Notes under the pieces: model-generated
What the model was told of the DNA's origin: nothing
What the model saw: only the letters and a program-made list of their open reading frames with translations
Database searches by the model: none
In this document: positions 24,878 to 33,072 of the stretch, piece after piece
How positions within the stretch are numbered: the first letter of the stretch is position 1
Layout: each line of letters opens with the position of its first letter
Translations under genes and position numbers: made by a program
NCBI RefSeq assembly: GCF_036227565.1
Contig: NZ_CP109460.1
Coordinates: 4,402,001 to 4,466,000, forward strand
DNA: 64,000 bases
Source: Streptomyces sp. NBC_01454
GTDB taxonomy: Bacteria; Actinomycetota; Actinomycetes; Streptomycetales; Streptomycetaceae
Reading direction: 5' to 3'

Positions 24878-26578
24878 GTGATACCCAAGATCATCCTCGG
24901 CAAGGGCCCACACGCCACACGCCGCACGATCGGCTATCTCTTCGGCAAGGGTCGGGCCAACGAGCACACCGACCCCCACCTGGTGGCCTCCTGGAACGGC
25001 TTCGCCCCCGACCCCGGCCGCAGCCCGCACCGCAACCCCAAAGACGTGGCAGACCAGCTCGCCACACAGCTCGACCAGCCCATACGGATGCTCGGTGACA
25101 AGGCACCGAAGTTCACCGTGTGGCACTGCCCCGTCCGTGCCGCACCCGAGGACCCGATCCTGACCGACGAGCAGTGGGCGGACGTGGCGCGCCGGATCGT
25201 GGCCGCCGCCGGCATCGCACCCGACGGGGACGAGGCGGCGTGCCGGTGGGTGGCGGTGCGCCACGCGGACGACCACATCCACATCGCCGCCACATTGGTG
25301 CGCCAGGACGGCCGGCGCCCGCGCCGCGGCTACGACCAGCGCGCCGTCCAAAAGGAGGCTCGGAAGATCGAAGTGGACTACGGGCTGAGGCGGCTCAACC
25401 CGGGTGACGGCACCGCAGCCAAGCGCCCGACCAGCAAGGAGCACTTCAAGGCCAAGCGCCAGGGCCAGGACGCCACAGCGCGCGAGGTCCTGCGCCTGCG
25501 GGTACGCCGCGCAGTGGCTGCCGCGTCCAGCGAGGCCGAGTTCTTCGCGTTGCTGGACGCGATGGGCGTGACCGTACGGCCGAAGACCGGGCCCTCCGGC
25601 GACATCCTCGGCTACAGCGTCGCCCTGCCCGGCGACGTCAACAAGGACAGCGAGCCGGTGTGGTTCTCCGGCTCGACCCTCGCCGGCGACCTCTCCCTGC
25701 CCAAGATCCGCCAACGCCTCGCCGACACCCGCCCCGAACCGACCGCCGTCCGCCCTGGCGATCCGTGGCACCAGGCCACAGCCGCCACCGAACGCATCCC
25801 CGACCACCTCACCCGCGGCGACGACCACGTGGCGCAGGGACAGCTGGTCGCGCTCGGCGCGGCCCTGGACCTTCTGCCAGTCACCGCGCCTTCCACGGCG
25901 AAGGCCGAACTGCAGCAGGCCGCAGCTGCCTTCGAGCGCGCCACCCGCTCCCGCATCACCGCCGACCGCGACAGCGCACGCGTCCTGCGCCGCAGTGTCC
26001 AAACCATCTGGCGTGATCCAGGTACGGCGGGCGACGGGTCGGGGACGGCGATGCTGCTGGACGCCGCGCTCACCGCGGTGGCCTTCGCAATGCACTGGCA
26101 CCGCAAGCACCAGCACGCCCAACAGGAGGCGGCAGCCCAGCAGACCCTCGTCCACCTCCAGGCCGCCTACGGACCGATCGCCGAACCCGCACTCAGCAAC
26201 CTCGCCCGCCGCGCTCCCTGCCAGCAGACCAAGCACCGCTACGCCCACCACCTACGGCAGGCCGTCCCCAAACATGCCGAGCGCATTGTGGAAGACCGGG
26301 CCTGGGACGCACTCGCCACCGTGCTCGCCGAGGCAGAGGCGCGGGGCCACGACGCGGCCACAGTCCTCGACCAGGCGCTCAGCCAGCGTTCCCTGGACGA
26401 CGCCCGTCACCCCGCCCGCGCGCTGACCTGGCGCATTCAGCGCCTCGGCCAGCGCCACGCCCCTGGCCCTCAGGCGCAGGCCGCCATGGCCCGCAGCACC
26501 GCGCTACAGCCCGCCGCACCAGCCTCCACCGCAGCAGCCCTCCCGTCCTCGCAAAAATCACCAGCCCGACGGCGCTGA
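24878..26578 (+). CDS. MobA-type relaxase
   Basis: 566 residues from a GTG at 24878. Nicks DNA at oriT and leads the strand during transfer. The N-terminal relaxase domain has Tyr20 in RRTIGYLFGKG as the likely nucleophile and the metal-binding HADDHIH motif at residues 129-135 (RHADDHIHIAATLVRQDG). The rest is helical and Ala/Gln/Arg-rich, without a helicase domain. It follows mobC closely. Its 3' end overlaps the convergent APH-like gene by 21 bases. No coupling protein is encoded beside it, so transfer must borrow one from elsewhere. Confidence 0.9.
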   Translation: MIPKIILGKGPHATRRTIGYLFGKGRANEHTDPHLVASWNGFAPDPGRSPHRNPKDVADQLATQLDQPIRMLGDKAPKFTVWHCPVRAAPEDPILTDEQWADVARRIVAAAGIAPDGDEAACRWVAVRHADDHIHIAATLVRQDGRRPRRGYDQRAVQKEARKIEVDYGLRRLNPGDGTAAKRPTSKEHFKAKRQGQDATAREVLRLRVRRAVAAASSEAEFFALLDAMGVTVRPKTGPSGDILGYSVALPGDVNKDSEPVWFSGSTLAGDLSLPKIRQRLADTRPEPTAVRPGDPWHQATAATERIPDHLTRGDDHVAQGQLVALGAALDLLPVTAPSTAKAELQQAAAAFERATRSRITADRDSARVLRRSVQTIWRDPGTAGDGSGTAMLLDAALTAVAFAMHWHRKHQHAQQEAAAQQTLVHLQAAYGPIAEPALSNLARRAPCQQTKHRYAHHLRQAVPKHAERIVEDRAWDALATVLAEAEARGHDAATVLDQALSQRSLDDARHPARALTWRIQRLGQRHAPGPQAQAAMARSTALQPAAPASTAAALPSSQKSPARRR

Positions 26579-27415
26579 CCCTGACCGTGGGCCCTTCAAT
26601 CGACCGAGGTAGTGCCGCACGCCGTCGGCCAGTTCGGCGTAGAACGGCACGCGTGCGGCTGCCTGGAGAATTTCCGTGCAGGCGGTCAGTTCGCCGATCC
26701 GGCCGGCCGGGGTGTCCAGTACATGGGCGAACTCCTTGCGGATCCGCTCGGCGACGTCCGGTACGGGCAAGGAGTGCAGGTAGAGATTCGCGGCGTCGTA
26801 GCCGAGAGGCGCCGTGCCCCAGCCCTCCCAGTCCAGGAGGGCCAGCGCCGGGCCGGTGAGATTGGCCCAGTGGAGGTCGCCGTGGGCCGTGGTCCAGGTG
26901 ATCTCGCCGGGAGTGACGCCAGTGAACTCCGGTACGCGGCGCCGGATGTACTGCTCGCGCACCGCCTGGCGGCTTGTACTGACGAGTGCGATGTGCGCCA
27001 GGGCCCGGTGGAGGTCCTGCCACCAGGTATCCGGGAGGTCTGCCTGGCTGTGGAGTACCGGGCTCTTGGCCACCGGCGGCGTCGTGACGAACTCGTAGTG
27101 CTCCGCCCGGTAGTCCCAGCCGTCTGCCGACCAGTCGCACAGCCCGAGCAGCCGGGGCCGGGGCACCGCGGGCGGCAGGGCCTGTTCCGCCTCCCGGGGG
27201 CCTTCCCACAACTTCCCGCCGCTCTTCCCCTGGGGATCACTCACCAGTCGCAACCATGCAGCACCCGTGGGCGTGTGGACGGCCCCGGACAACGTCCTGC
27301 CCGCATATCCCCACACTTCTCCGCCCGTGGTCTCGACGAGGCCCAGGAGGGCACAGGCGCGGCCGCGGGCGGAGAGCATGCGGTCCCTGACAGCAGGCTC
27401 AGGGGCAGTGAACAT
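26558..27415 (-). CDS. APH-like phosphotransferase
   Basis: 285 residues from an ATG at 27415. The aminoglycoside phosphotransferase/choline kinase fold is shown by the Brenner motif HGDLHWAN (178-185, catalytic Asp180, Asn185) and the metal-binding DWEGWG (Asp195). The N-lobe is recognisable but atypical, without a clear kinase Lys motif. It is the last gene of the five-gene operon, 6 bases after the JmjC gene, so it more likely phosphorylates the peptide or a pathway intermediate than confers antibiotic resistance, though resistance cannot be excluded. The end overlaps the relaxase gene by 21 bases. Confidence 0.85.
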   Translation of the reverse strand: MFTAPEPAVRDRMLSARGRACALLGLVETTGGEVWGYAGRTLSGAVHTPTGAAWLRLVSDPQGKSGGKLWEGPREAEQALPPAVPRPRLLGLCDWSADGWDYRAEHYEFVTTPPVAKSPVLHSQADLPDTWWQDLHRALAHIALVSTSRQAVREQYIRRRVPEFTGVTPGEITWTTAHGDLHWANLTGPALALLDWEGWGTAPLGYDAANLYLHSLPVPDVAERIRKEFAHVLDTPAGRIGELTACTEILQAAARVPFYAELADGVRHYLGRLKGPRSGSAPSGW

Positions 27416-27421
27416 CGTCGG

Positions 27422-28594
27422 CTACCTTCTCCGGCTGACGGCGGCGACACCGGCCTCGACCAGCTCGGAGACAAGGGCTGCGACGTGGCCGGCGGGGAGC
27501 CCGGAGCTTACCGACAGTTCGCCCAGGGTTGCGGTGGTTCCGTTGAGAAGGAGCTTGATCACGGCGAGGACCGGCCTGCTGAACGTCCACTCCTGGCCGC
27601 CGGCGCTGAACACAACGTGCCCGATCTCGTCCACGCCGTACCAGGCTCCGGCAGCGGTGAGCCGGACGGACAGGCTCCCGTCCGCCGGGATGCCGTCCAC
27701 GAACGGCAGCGACGGCATGGGCCGACCAGGGTCCGTGCTCCCCCGTGCGTTGATGAACTCCTCGATCACCCCCTCATGCAGGGCGTCGGCGAACTCCTTG
27801 CGCAAGGCTTGGAGATACGCGGTCCGCTCGTCCGGAGGGGCGAAGTACGGCAGGTTCGCGCGGACGGTATTCGAGACGCGCAGCTGGTCCGCGAGCCACG
27901 ACAGGAGGTCCGCTCCGGTGGTGGGTTTCAGGCCGCAGGTCAGGTGGAGGGACCGACCATCGGTGGCGGCGACGGCGTGCCACCATCCGCGGGGCAGATA
28001 GAGCATGTCGCCGGCCTGGAGCACGACCTCTGCGACCGGGGCCCCGGTTGGTGGCTCGGGTGCCTCGGTGTCGACGCGCAGCGGGTCGATCCGGGTGGCT
28101 CCGTAGAGCTTCCACCGCTTGGCGCCTTCGAGTTGGAGGACCACCACATCGTGGTCGTCCCAGTGCACGCCGAAGCCTTCCTTCGGAGTCCATGAGGCGT
28201 AGAGGTTGACCTGCACGTCGGTGCGGAAGTGCCGCTCCAGTGCGGTCGCGAGGTCTTCCACGCCGGGGTGCAATGCGTCCACGGCGTCCAGGACCAGCGA
28301 GGCACCGTCCTTGAGATGGTGGTGCAGGTTGGCCGGCTCGATCCGGTGCCAGACCGTGTGGCGCTTGGACACCACGGGATGAGCGTAGCTGTGTTGCGGG
28401 ATCTGGCTGCCATCGTTGAAGAGCCGCAGCCGTGGGGGTTCGAGGCGGTGGCGGGCGATGATCTGGTTGAGGTCGTCCCATGTGAACAGGTCCGAGAAGT
28501 CGCCGACGCGCGGCCAGAGACGGTAGGTGCGGCCGAACGCCTCGGCGGGGAAGTCCCCGCCGAGGCTCCGGACCGCCGAGGAGATGGCGGTCAT
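27422..28594 (-). CDS. JmjC/cupin-4 Fe(II)/2-oxoglutarate oxygenase
   Basis: 390 residues from an ATG at 28594. The JmjC core has VNLYASWTPKEGFGVHWDDHDV with the first iron ligands His144 and Asp146, LEGAKRWKLY, and GDMLYLPRGWWHAV with the distal ligand His206. A C-terminal winged-helix segment (ATLGELSVSSGLPAGHVAALVSELVEAGV) resembles bacterial ribosomal-oxygenase (YcfD/ROX) proteins, which hydroxylate ribosomal protein side chains. Here it starts 12 bases after a 33-residue peptide gene and is followed by a kinase-like gene, suggesting that the peptide is its substrate. That link is inference. Confidence 0.88.
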   Translation of the reverse strand: MTAISSAVRSLGGDFPAEAFGRTYRLWPRVGDFSDLFTWDDLNQIIARHRLEPPRLRLFNDGSQIPQHSYAHPVVSKRHTVWHRIEPANLHHHLKDGASLVLDAVDALHPGVEDLATALERHFRTDVQVNLYASWTPKEGFGVHWDDHDVVVLQLEGAKRWKLYGATRIDPLRVDTEAPEPPTGAPVAEVVLQAGDMLYLPRGWWHAVAATDGRSLHLTCGLKPTTGADLLSWLADQLRVSNTVRANLPYFAPPDERTAYLQALRKEFADALHEGVIEEFINARGSTDPGRPMPSLPFVDGIPADGSLSVRLTAAGAWYGVDEIGHVVFSAGGQEWTFSRPVLAVIKLLLNGTTATLGELSVSSGLPAGHVAALVSELVEAGVAAVSRRR

Positions 28595-28606
28595 CTACGG
28601 CTCCGA

Positions 28607-28708
28607 TCAGTCGTTGCCGTCGCCCTTGCCAGTGCCGCCGCCGTCGCTCAGCCGGTCCTGGCTGCGGGCGGCCTGCACGGAACGCTTCGAGACGATCAGG
28701 TCGTTCAT
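28607..28708 (-). CDS. 33-residue peptide, candidate RiPP precursor
   Basis: ATG at 28708 preceded by AAGGA with a 7-base gap; the stop lies 12 bases before the JmjC gene. The peptide starts MNDLIVSKRSVQAARSQ and ends in DGGGTGKGDGND: an N-terminal hydrophobic/basic helix-prone half and a Gly/Asp-rich C-terminal half without cysteine. This two-part layout, the strong ribosome binding site and the place inside an operon with an oxygenase and a kinase fit a leader-core precursor of a ribosomally made, modified peptide. No processing protease is evident. It could alternatively be a toxin or a short regulatory protein. Confidence 0.6.
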   Translation of the reverse strand: MNDLIVSKRSVQAARSQDRLSDGGGTGKGDGND

Positions 28709-28767
28709 CGCATGTTCCTTTCTCTCCGGTTCTCCCGCCGGGGTTCCGGCGGGAAATCTGTGGGCGC

Positions 28768-28965
28768 CTAGACGGGCGGCGCCGGGTCGGTGTCGGGTGC
28801 GGAGACCGGGGCTGTCAGGGTGTGGTCCGCGTCCTGCTGCACGGTCAGGGCCAGGAGCGTGAGGGTGGCCGACGCACCCAGCAGCCACAGACGCCCCAGC
28901 CAGATGTCCAGCCGCGGCTCCCCGCTGCGGTGGCGGCCCCTGGCTCCGTGCTCGGACCACGTCAC
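28768..28965 (-). CDS. Small single-helix membrane protein
   Basis: 65 residues from a GTG at 28965, one base after the stop of the DUF6415-like gene (TGAGGTG), so the two are translationally coupled. A charged N-terminus (WSEHGARGRHRSGEPR) precedes one membrane helix (LGRLWLLGASATLTLLALTV), then a short Pro/Asp-rich tail outside. It lies in the RiPP-like operon and might anchor or export the product. There is no recognisable family. Confidence 0.6.
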   Translation of the reverse strand: MTWSEHGARGRHRSGEPRLDIWLGRLWLLGASATLTLLALTVQQDADHTLTAPVSAPDTDPAPPV

Positions 28966-28966
28966 C

Positions 28967-29350
28967 TCACGCCCCCTGTTCGTGGTGGATCTGGCGCAGC
29001 AGCTGCTGAACGGACCGGGCCAGCGACTGAAGGCGACGGACGGCCGACACCAGCCCATCGCCAGGCCCGGACCGCAGCTGGAACTGGGCGTTGTCGATCT
29101 GGGCGTGTTCCCGATACCAGGCGACCTCGCCCGGCCGGTGCTCCTGTACGTGCTCTTCGGCCTGTTCGATAAGCGGGCCGAGGTGCCCCTTGAGTGTGTC
29201 GATCAGCCCGAGGACCTCGTCGTACGGGGGAAGGACAATGGTGGAGCGCAGAGCTGCGGCGATGTCCGCCTTGATCTGGTCGATGCCGTCGGTGCCCGAC
29301 GGGCGCAACTGACCCGGCATCGGCTGCTGATCGGCACGGGTGGCATCCAT
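28967..29350 (-). CDS. DUF6415-like protein, first gene of the peptide operon
   Basis: 127 residues from an ATG at 29350 with GAGGAG 8 bases upstream. It is entirely helical by composition (DQIKADIAAALRSTIVLPPY, DTLKGHLGPLIEQAEEHVQ, LVSAVRRLQSLARSVQQLLRQI) with no catalytic motif. It resembles small proteins I recall as DUF6415, annotated in Streptomyces as natural-product associated. It starts the operon whose later genes encode the membrane protein, the peptide, the JmjC oxygenase and the kinase. A 15-bp palindrome lies 118 bases upstream. Confidence 0.6.
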   Translation of the reverse strand: MDATRADQQPMPGQLRPSGTDGIDQIKADIAAALRSTIVLPPYDEVLGLIDTLKGHLGPLIEQAEEHVQEHRPGEVAWYREHAQIDNAQFQLRSGPGDGLVSAVRRLQSLARSVQQLLRQIHHEQGA

Positions 29351-29467
29351 GGTGCAACTCCTCGAAGACGGTGGTTGTCGTCACCGCCGCCAGGGGCGAG
29401 GAGAGGCCGGCCGTACACGGCCCTTGGCGGCTGAGTACGAGTCAACCGCCGGAGCAACAGGCAGATC

Positions 29468-29482
29468 CGCAACCGGGTTGCG
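29468..29482. promoter_or_regulatory. Palindromic candidate operator upstream of the peptide operon
   Basis: CGCAACC-G-GGTTGCG, a perfect 15-bp palindrome in the 157-base spacer between the XRE-TPR regulator gene and the DUF6415-like gene. It is a plausible binding site for that regulator. Confidence 0.45.
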
Positions 29483-29507
29483 AGGTAGTAATCCCTTTGC
29501 GGGTGGG

Positions 29508-30821
29508 TCAGTTGACGGCCACGCCCGCGCGGCCGGCGAACGCCCGGACGCCAGGGAGGGTCTGGTCATGCCGGAGCAGGCCGCTGGCCAGGTTCTTGAC
29601 CGACCCGCGCCGGATCTCCTGTGGTGCGGCCCGTTCGGCCGCCAGCAGAGCCCGGTGGCACTGCTCGGGCTTGCCCCACTGGTCGAAGCACCGGGCCACG
29701 TCAGTGAAGAAGCGCCCCTGCCGTTCGGCGGTCGGCAGGGCCGCGGGGTTGATGGTCTTGGCCAGGTCGATCGCCTGGCCGGCGTCACCGAGCAGGTAGT
29801 GGACGGAAAGCTGGTGCAGCAGCACTTGCTGGGTACCGGTGTCCGTGCGGGCCTCGGGGCTCGTCCGGCCGATTTCGGCGGCTTCGGCGGCCTCGCCGAT
29901 CAGCGCGTGCGCGGTGGGCCGATCGCCCATCTTGGCCGCCGTGTACGCGGCAGTGGCCAGAAGCGAGACACTCGCGGCCAGCCGGGCGGTCTCGGGAGTG
30001 CCGCGATCCCCCCGCACGTCCTGCGCGGCCCTGACGGCGATATCAGTGGCGCGGGCGAGGTGACCTTGGCGGCGCCACGCACTGGACACCATCCGGTGCG
30101 CCTCGGCGGTCGTGAGGGCATCGCCGCCGATCCGCGCAGAGGTCAGCGCACGGTCCGCAGTGATCGCCACCAGCCCGTCCTCGCCGACCTTGATGCACAG
30201 CCGAGTGGCGATGTTGTAGAGGTCGGCGACGGCGGTGGCCGACAGCTCCGCCGGTTCCAGGCCCTGAGCTTGCGCGATCCTGCCGGGCAGGTTCCGGGCC
30301 AGCGTGTCGTAGCGGGCGGCTCGGAATTCCTCTCGGGACGCCTTCACTTCGGCAGCGACGCCGCGCGGTGACACCTCTCCGCGCTTCGGCACGGTGGCAG
30401 TGCCGTAGAGCAGGTGATCTTCCAGGGGCGCGAGGGTGCTGGCCTCGGCTGGAGAGGCACCGGCCAAGGGGGTGGTGAAGACAACCGCCGCAGCGGCCAG
30501 AAGTTCGCGGCGTCGCACGGGGTCGTCCCCCTCCTCTGGACCAAGATTGCGATCAACCCTAGCGGAGGCGGGCCGACGCCGAGTCGATACCGGCGTTGGC
30601 CCGGGCGGCGCAGCGGCGAGGAGGGCGGACAGCGAAATGCCTAAGACATCGGAGATCTGACGGAGCGTATCCAGGCTGTTGACCGGGATGACGTCCCGTT
30701 CGACCTGAGACACCCAGCTCTCCGACCGGTCGATCATCGCAGCCAGGTCCCGCTGCGGCCATCCTTTGCGCCTGCGCGCCTTGGCGATCGTCTTACCGAG
30801 TGTGAGTTCACTTCCCGCCAC
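29508..30821 (-). CDS. XRE-family regulator with TPR-like domain
   Basis: 437 residues from a GTG at 30821. The N-terminal helix-turn-helix (LGKTIAKARRRKGWPQRDLAAMIDRSESWVSQVER) is of the XRE type. It is followed by a linker with an Ala-rich stretch (RRRELLAAAAVVFTTPLAGA) that resembles a vestigial secretion-like segment seen in this Streptomyces family, and then about 300 residues of TPR-like helices (for example AEAHRMVSSAWRRQGHLARATD). Such proteins often sense small peptides or stress and control adjacent clusters. It reads in the same direction as the peptide operon, and the spacer between holds a palindrome. Confidence 0.85.
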   Translation of the reverse strand: MAGSELTLGKTIAKARRRKGWPQRDLAAMIDRSESWVSQVERDVIPVNSLDTLRQISDVLGISLSALLAAAPPGPTPVSTRRRPASARVDRNLGPEEGDDPVRRRELLAAAAVVFTTPLAGASPAEASTLAPLEDHLLYGTATVPKRGEVSPRGVAAEVKASREEFRAARYDTLARNLPGRIAQAQGLEPAELSATAVADLYNIATRLCIKVGEDGLVAITADRALTSARIGGDALTTAEAHRMVSSAWRRQGHLARATDIAVRAAQDVRGDRGTPETARLAASVSLLATAAYTAAKMGDRPTAHALIGEAAEAAEIGRTSPEARTDTGTQQVLLHQLSVHYLLGDAGQAIDLAKTINPAALPTAERQGRFFTDVARCFDQWGKPEQCHRALLAAERAAPQEIRRGSVKNLASGLLRHDQTLPGVRAFAGRAGVAVN

Positions 30822-31086
30822 TGGGCACGCCCCCGAGGTCCCGTATCCGCATCGCGTGAGCACGCAACGGTACTGGTGCAAGGGGCTCATCTGTAGAGGA
30901 CCGGGCAGCGAGAGTAGGCCAACTATCGGCTGGCCCACATCCCGCTGCTACGGGGTGCACCGATGTCGCACCCTGTACGCCACGTGATGCCGGGGCATCG
31001 CGCCGGACCCGTCCGCCAGAGGCGCTAGCTCTAGCTCCACTGTCCCAGCGCATTGGCGGCTCGGCACCGGCGACGAGGCAGCAAGC

Positions 31087-31506
31087 TCACACCGGCCCCT
31101 GATCGGCGATCTCGTCGATCAGTCCGCGAATCCGCCGCTCGATGTCGTCGCGGATCGGCCGCACGGCCTCGACGCCCTGCCCAGCGGGATCGGGCAACTG
31201 CCAGTCGAGGTACCGCTTACCGGGGAAGACGGGGCAGGTGTCGCCGCAGCCCATCGTGATGACGACGTCGGACGCCTGCACCGCCTCGGCGGTGAGCACC
31301 TTGGGCACCTCGGCCGAGACATCGATGCCAGCCTCGGCCATTGCCGCGATGACGGCCGGGTTCACGGCGTCGGCGGGGGCGGACCCGGCGGACCGCACCT
31401 GGACGCGGTCACCCGCGAGGTGCGTGAGGAACGCGGCGGCCATCTGCGAGCGGCCGGCGTTGTGGACGCAGACGAACAGCACGGAGGGCAGGGCAGCATC
31501 AGGCAC
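31087..31506 (-). CDS. arsC: Arsenate reductase (low-molecular-weight phosphatase type)
   Basis: 139 residues from a GTG at 31506, overlapping the end of acr3 by 8 bases. Reduces arsenate to arsenite for export. The N-terminal P-loop CVHNAGRS (CX5R) holds the catalytic cysteine and arginine, and the CGDTC pair near residue 95-100 (MGCGDTCPVF) supplies resolving cysteines as in thioredoxin/mycothiol-linked ArsC. It is the last gene of the arsR-acr3-arsC operon. Confidence 0.95.
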   Translation of the reverse strand: MPDAALPSVLFVCVHNAGRSQMAAAFLTHLAGDRVQVRSAGSAPADAVNPAVIAAMAEAGIDVSAEVPKVLTAEAVQASDVVITMGCGDTCPVFPGKRYLDWQLPDPAGQGVEAVRPIRDDIERRIRGLIDEIADQGPV

Positions 31507-32590
31507 GGGCAGGGCCTTCCTCGGGCAGCGGTTCGGCGATGGTGAAGTAGCGCCGTGCGTACAGCGCGACGTAGACGAGGCCGATCAGCACGGGTACTTC
31601 GATAAGCGGGCCGACCACGCCCGCGAGGGCCTGTCCGGAGGTGGCGCCGAACGTCGCGATGGCTACCGCGATGGCCAGCTCGAAGTTGTTGCCGGCGGCC
31701 GTGAACGCGAGCGTCGTCGCACGGGAGTAGTTGAGTCCGACGGATCGTCCAAGTGCCATGGAGCCCGCCCACATCAGGGCGAAGTACACGAGCAGCGGCA
31801 GCGCGATACGGGCGACGTCGAGCGGTTGCGAGGTGATCGCATCGCCTTGCAGCGCGAAGAGAATGACGATCGTGAACAGCAGCCCGTACAGGGCAAACGG
31901 GCCGATTCGCGGAATCAGCTTCGCCTCGTACCAAGCGCGCCCCTTGGCCTTCTCGCCGATCCGGCGCGTCAGGTACCCGGCCGCGAGCGGGATGCCGAGG
32001 AAGATCAGCACGCTGCGGGCGATCTCCCACACGGACACATCGAGGCCGGACCGCTCAAGGCCGAGCCACCCAGGCAGCACGGACAGGTAGAACCACCCGA
32101 GGGCCGAGAACGCGATCACCTGGAACACCGAGTTCAGCGCCACCAGGACAGCGGCGGCCTCGCGGTCGCCACAGGCCAGGTCGTTCCAGATGATCACCAT
32201 GGCGATGCAGCGCGCCAGCCCCACGATGATCAGGCCCGTGCGGTACTCGGGCAGGTCCGGCAGGAACACCCACGCCAGCGCGAACATGAGCGCCGGGCCG
32301 ACGATCCAGTTCAGCAGCAGCGAGGGCAACAACAGCCGACGGTCACGGGTGACAGTGTCGAGCCGGTCGTAGCGCACCTTCGCGAGAACCGGGTACATCA
32401 TCACCAGCAGGCCGAGCGCGATGGGCAGCGATACGCCGGTCACGGTGACCTTGGCGAGGGCGTCCCCAAGGCCGGGTACGACGCGGCCGAGACCGAGACC
32501 GAGAGCCATCGCGGCGAGGATCCAGACGGCGAGGTACCGGTCGAGGAACGACAGGCGGCCGGCGACGGCCTGCTCGGGCACGGCGCTCAC
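31499..32590 (-). CDS. acr3: ACR3-family arsenite efflux permease
   Basis: 363 residues from a GTG at 32590, overlapping the arsR stop (GTGA). It pumps arsenite across the membrane using the proton gradient. About ten hydrophobic segments are visible. Family signatures include LARCIAMVIIWNDLACGD with the conserved cysteine of ACR3 transporters and NNFELAIAVAIATFG near the C-terminus. The chain reads as an intact ACR3 protein. Confidence 0.95.
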   Translation of the reverse strand: MSAVPEQAVAGRLSFLDRYLAVWILAAMALGLGLGRVVPGLGDALAKVTVTGVSLPIALGLLVMMYPVLAKVRYDRLDTVTRDRRLLLPSLLLNWIVGPALMFALAWVFLPDLPEYRTGLIIVGLARCIAMVIIWNDLACGDREAAAVLVALNSVFQVIAFSALGWFYLSVLPGWLGLERSGLDVSVWEIARSVLIFLGIPLAAGYLTRRIGEKAKGRAWYEAKLIPRIGPFALYGLLFTIVILFALQGDAITSQPLDVARIALPLLVYFALMWAGSMALGRSVGLNYSRATTLAFTAAGNNFELAIAVAIATFGATSGQALAGVVGPLIEVPVLIGLVYVALYARRYFTIAEPLPEEGPARA

Positions 32591-32994
32591 AAGGCAGCCC
32601 CGGCGGCCTCGACCGAGGCGGGCAGGGGCTCGCCGGCGGGGCGCGTCAGGATGCCCGCGAGGCGGTCCGTCATCTCGGGCAGCAGCCAGTAGTAGACCCA
32701 CGTGCCACGCCGCTCACAGTCGATGAGGCCGGCCTGCCGGAGCAGCTTGAGGTGATGCGAGATCGTCGGCTGCGACAGGTCGAACGCAGGGGTGAGGTCG
32801 CAGACGCAGACCTCGCCTCCGGCACGCGAGGCGATCATCGACAACAGACGCAGCCGCACCGGATCGCCCAGCGCCTTGAACACCTTCGCCAGCTCTTCGG
32901 CCTGCCCCTCGTCGAGGGGAGCTGTCAGCAGCCCCGGGCAGCACGCACCTGCCTCATCGGCCTGACCGAGCACAACAAGCTCTTGTTTCGACAT
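32587..32994 (-). CDS. arsR: ArsR-family metalloregulator
   Basis: 135 residues from an ATG at 32994. A winged HTH repressor released by arsenite. The metal-binding motif CVCDL sits at the start of the recognition-helix region (GGEVCVCDLTPAFDLSQPTISHHLKLLR), followed by GTWVYYWL in the wing; an N-terminal CC pair (GACCPG) may add ligands. It heads the operon with acr3 and arsC and diverges from arsI across 78 bases, from which it probably controls both directions. Confidence 0.95.
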   Translation of the reverse strand: MSKQELVVLGQADEAGACCPGLLTAPLDEGQAEELAKVFKALGDPVRLRLLSMIASRAGGEVCVCDLTPAFDLSQPTISHHLKLLRQAGLIDCERRGTWVYYWLLPEMTDRLAGILTRPAGEPLPASVEAAGAAL

Positions 32995-33029
32995 GCTTCT
33001 ATGTTGACGTTTTTCAATCCAAGGCGCAA

Positions 33030-33057
33030 GCTTGCATCGAAAGACATCAATGTAAGC
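33030..33057. promoter_or_regulatory. Candidate ArsR operator
   Basis: GCTTGCAT and ATGTAAGC, an imperfect inverted repeat (one mismatch) separated by 12 bases, in the AT-rich region between the arsR and arsI starts. It is positioned to control arsI and perhaps both transcripts. Confidence 0.5.
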
Positions 33058-33072
33058 CGATGGGAGACCGCC

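Noticed and set aside
26558..27415. Aminoglycoside resistance gene
   Set aside because: The APH-like fold is clear, but operon position after the peptide and oxygenase genes argues for a tailoring role; no basis to claim drug resistance.
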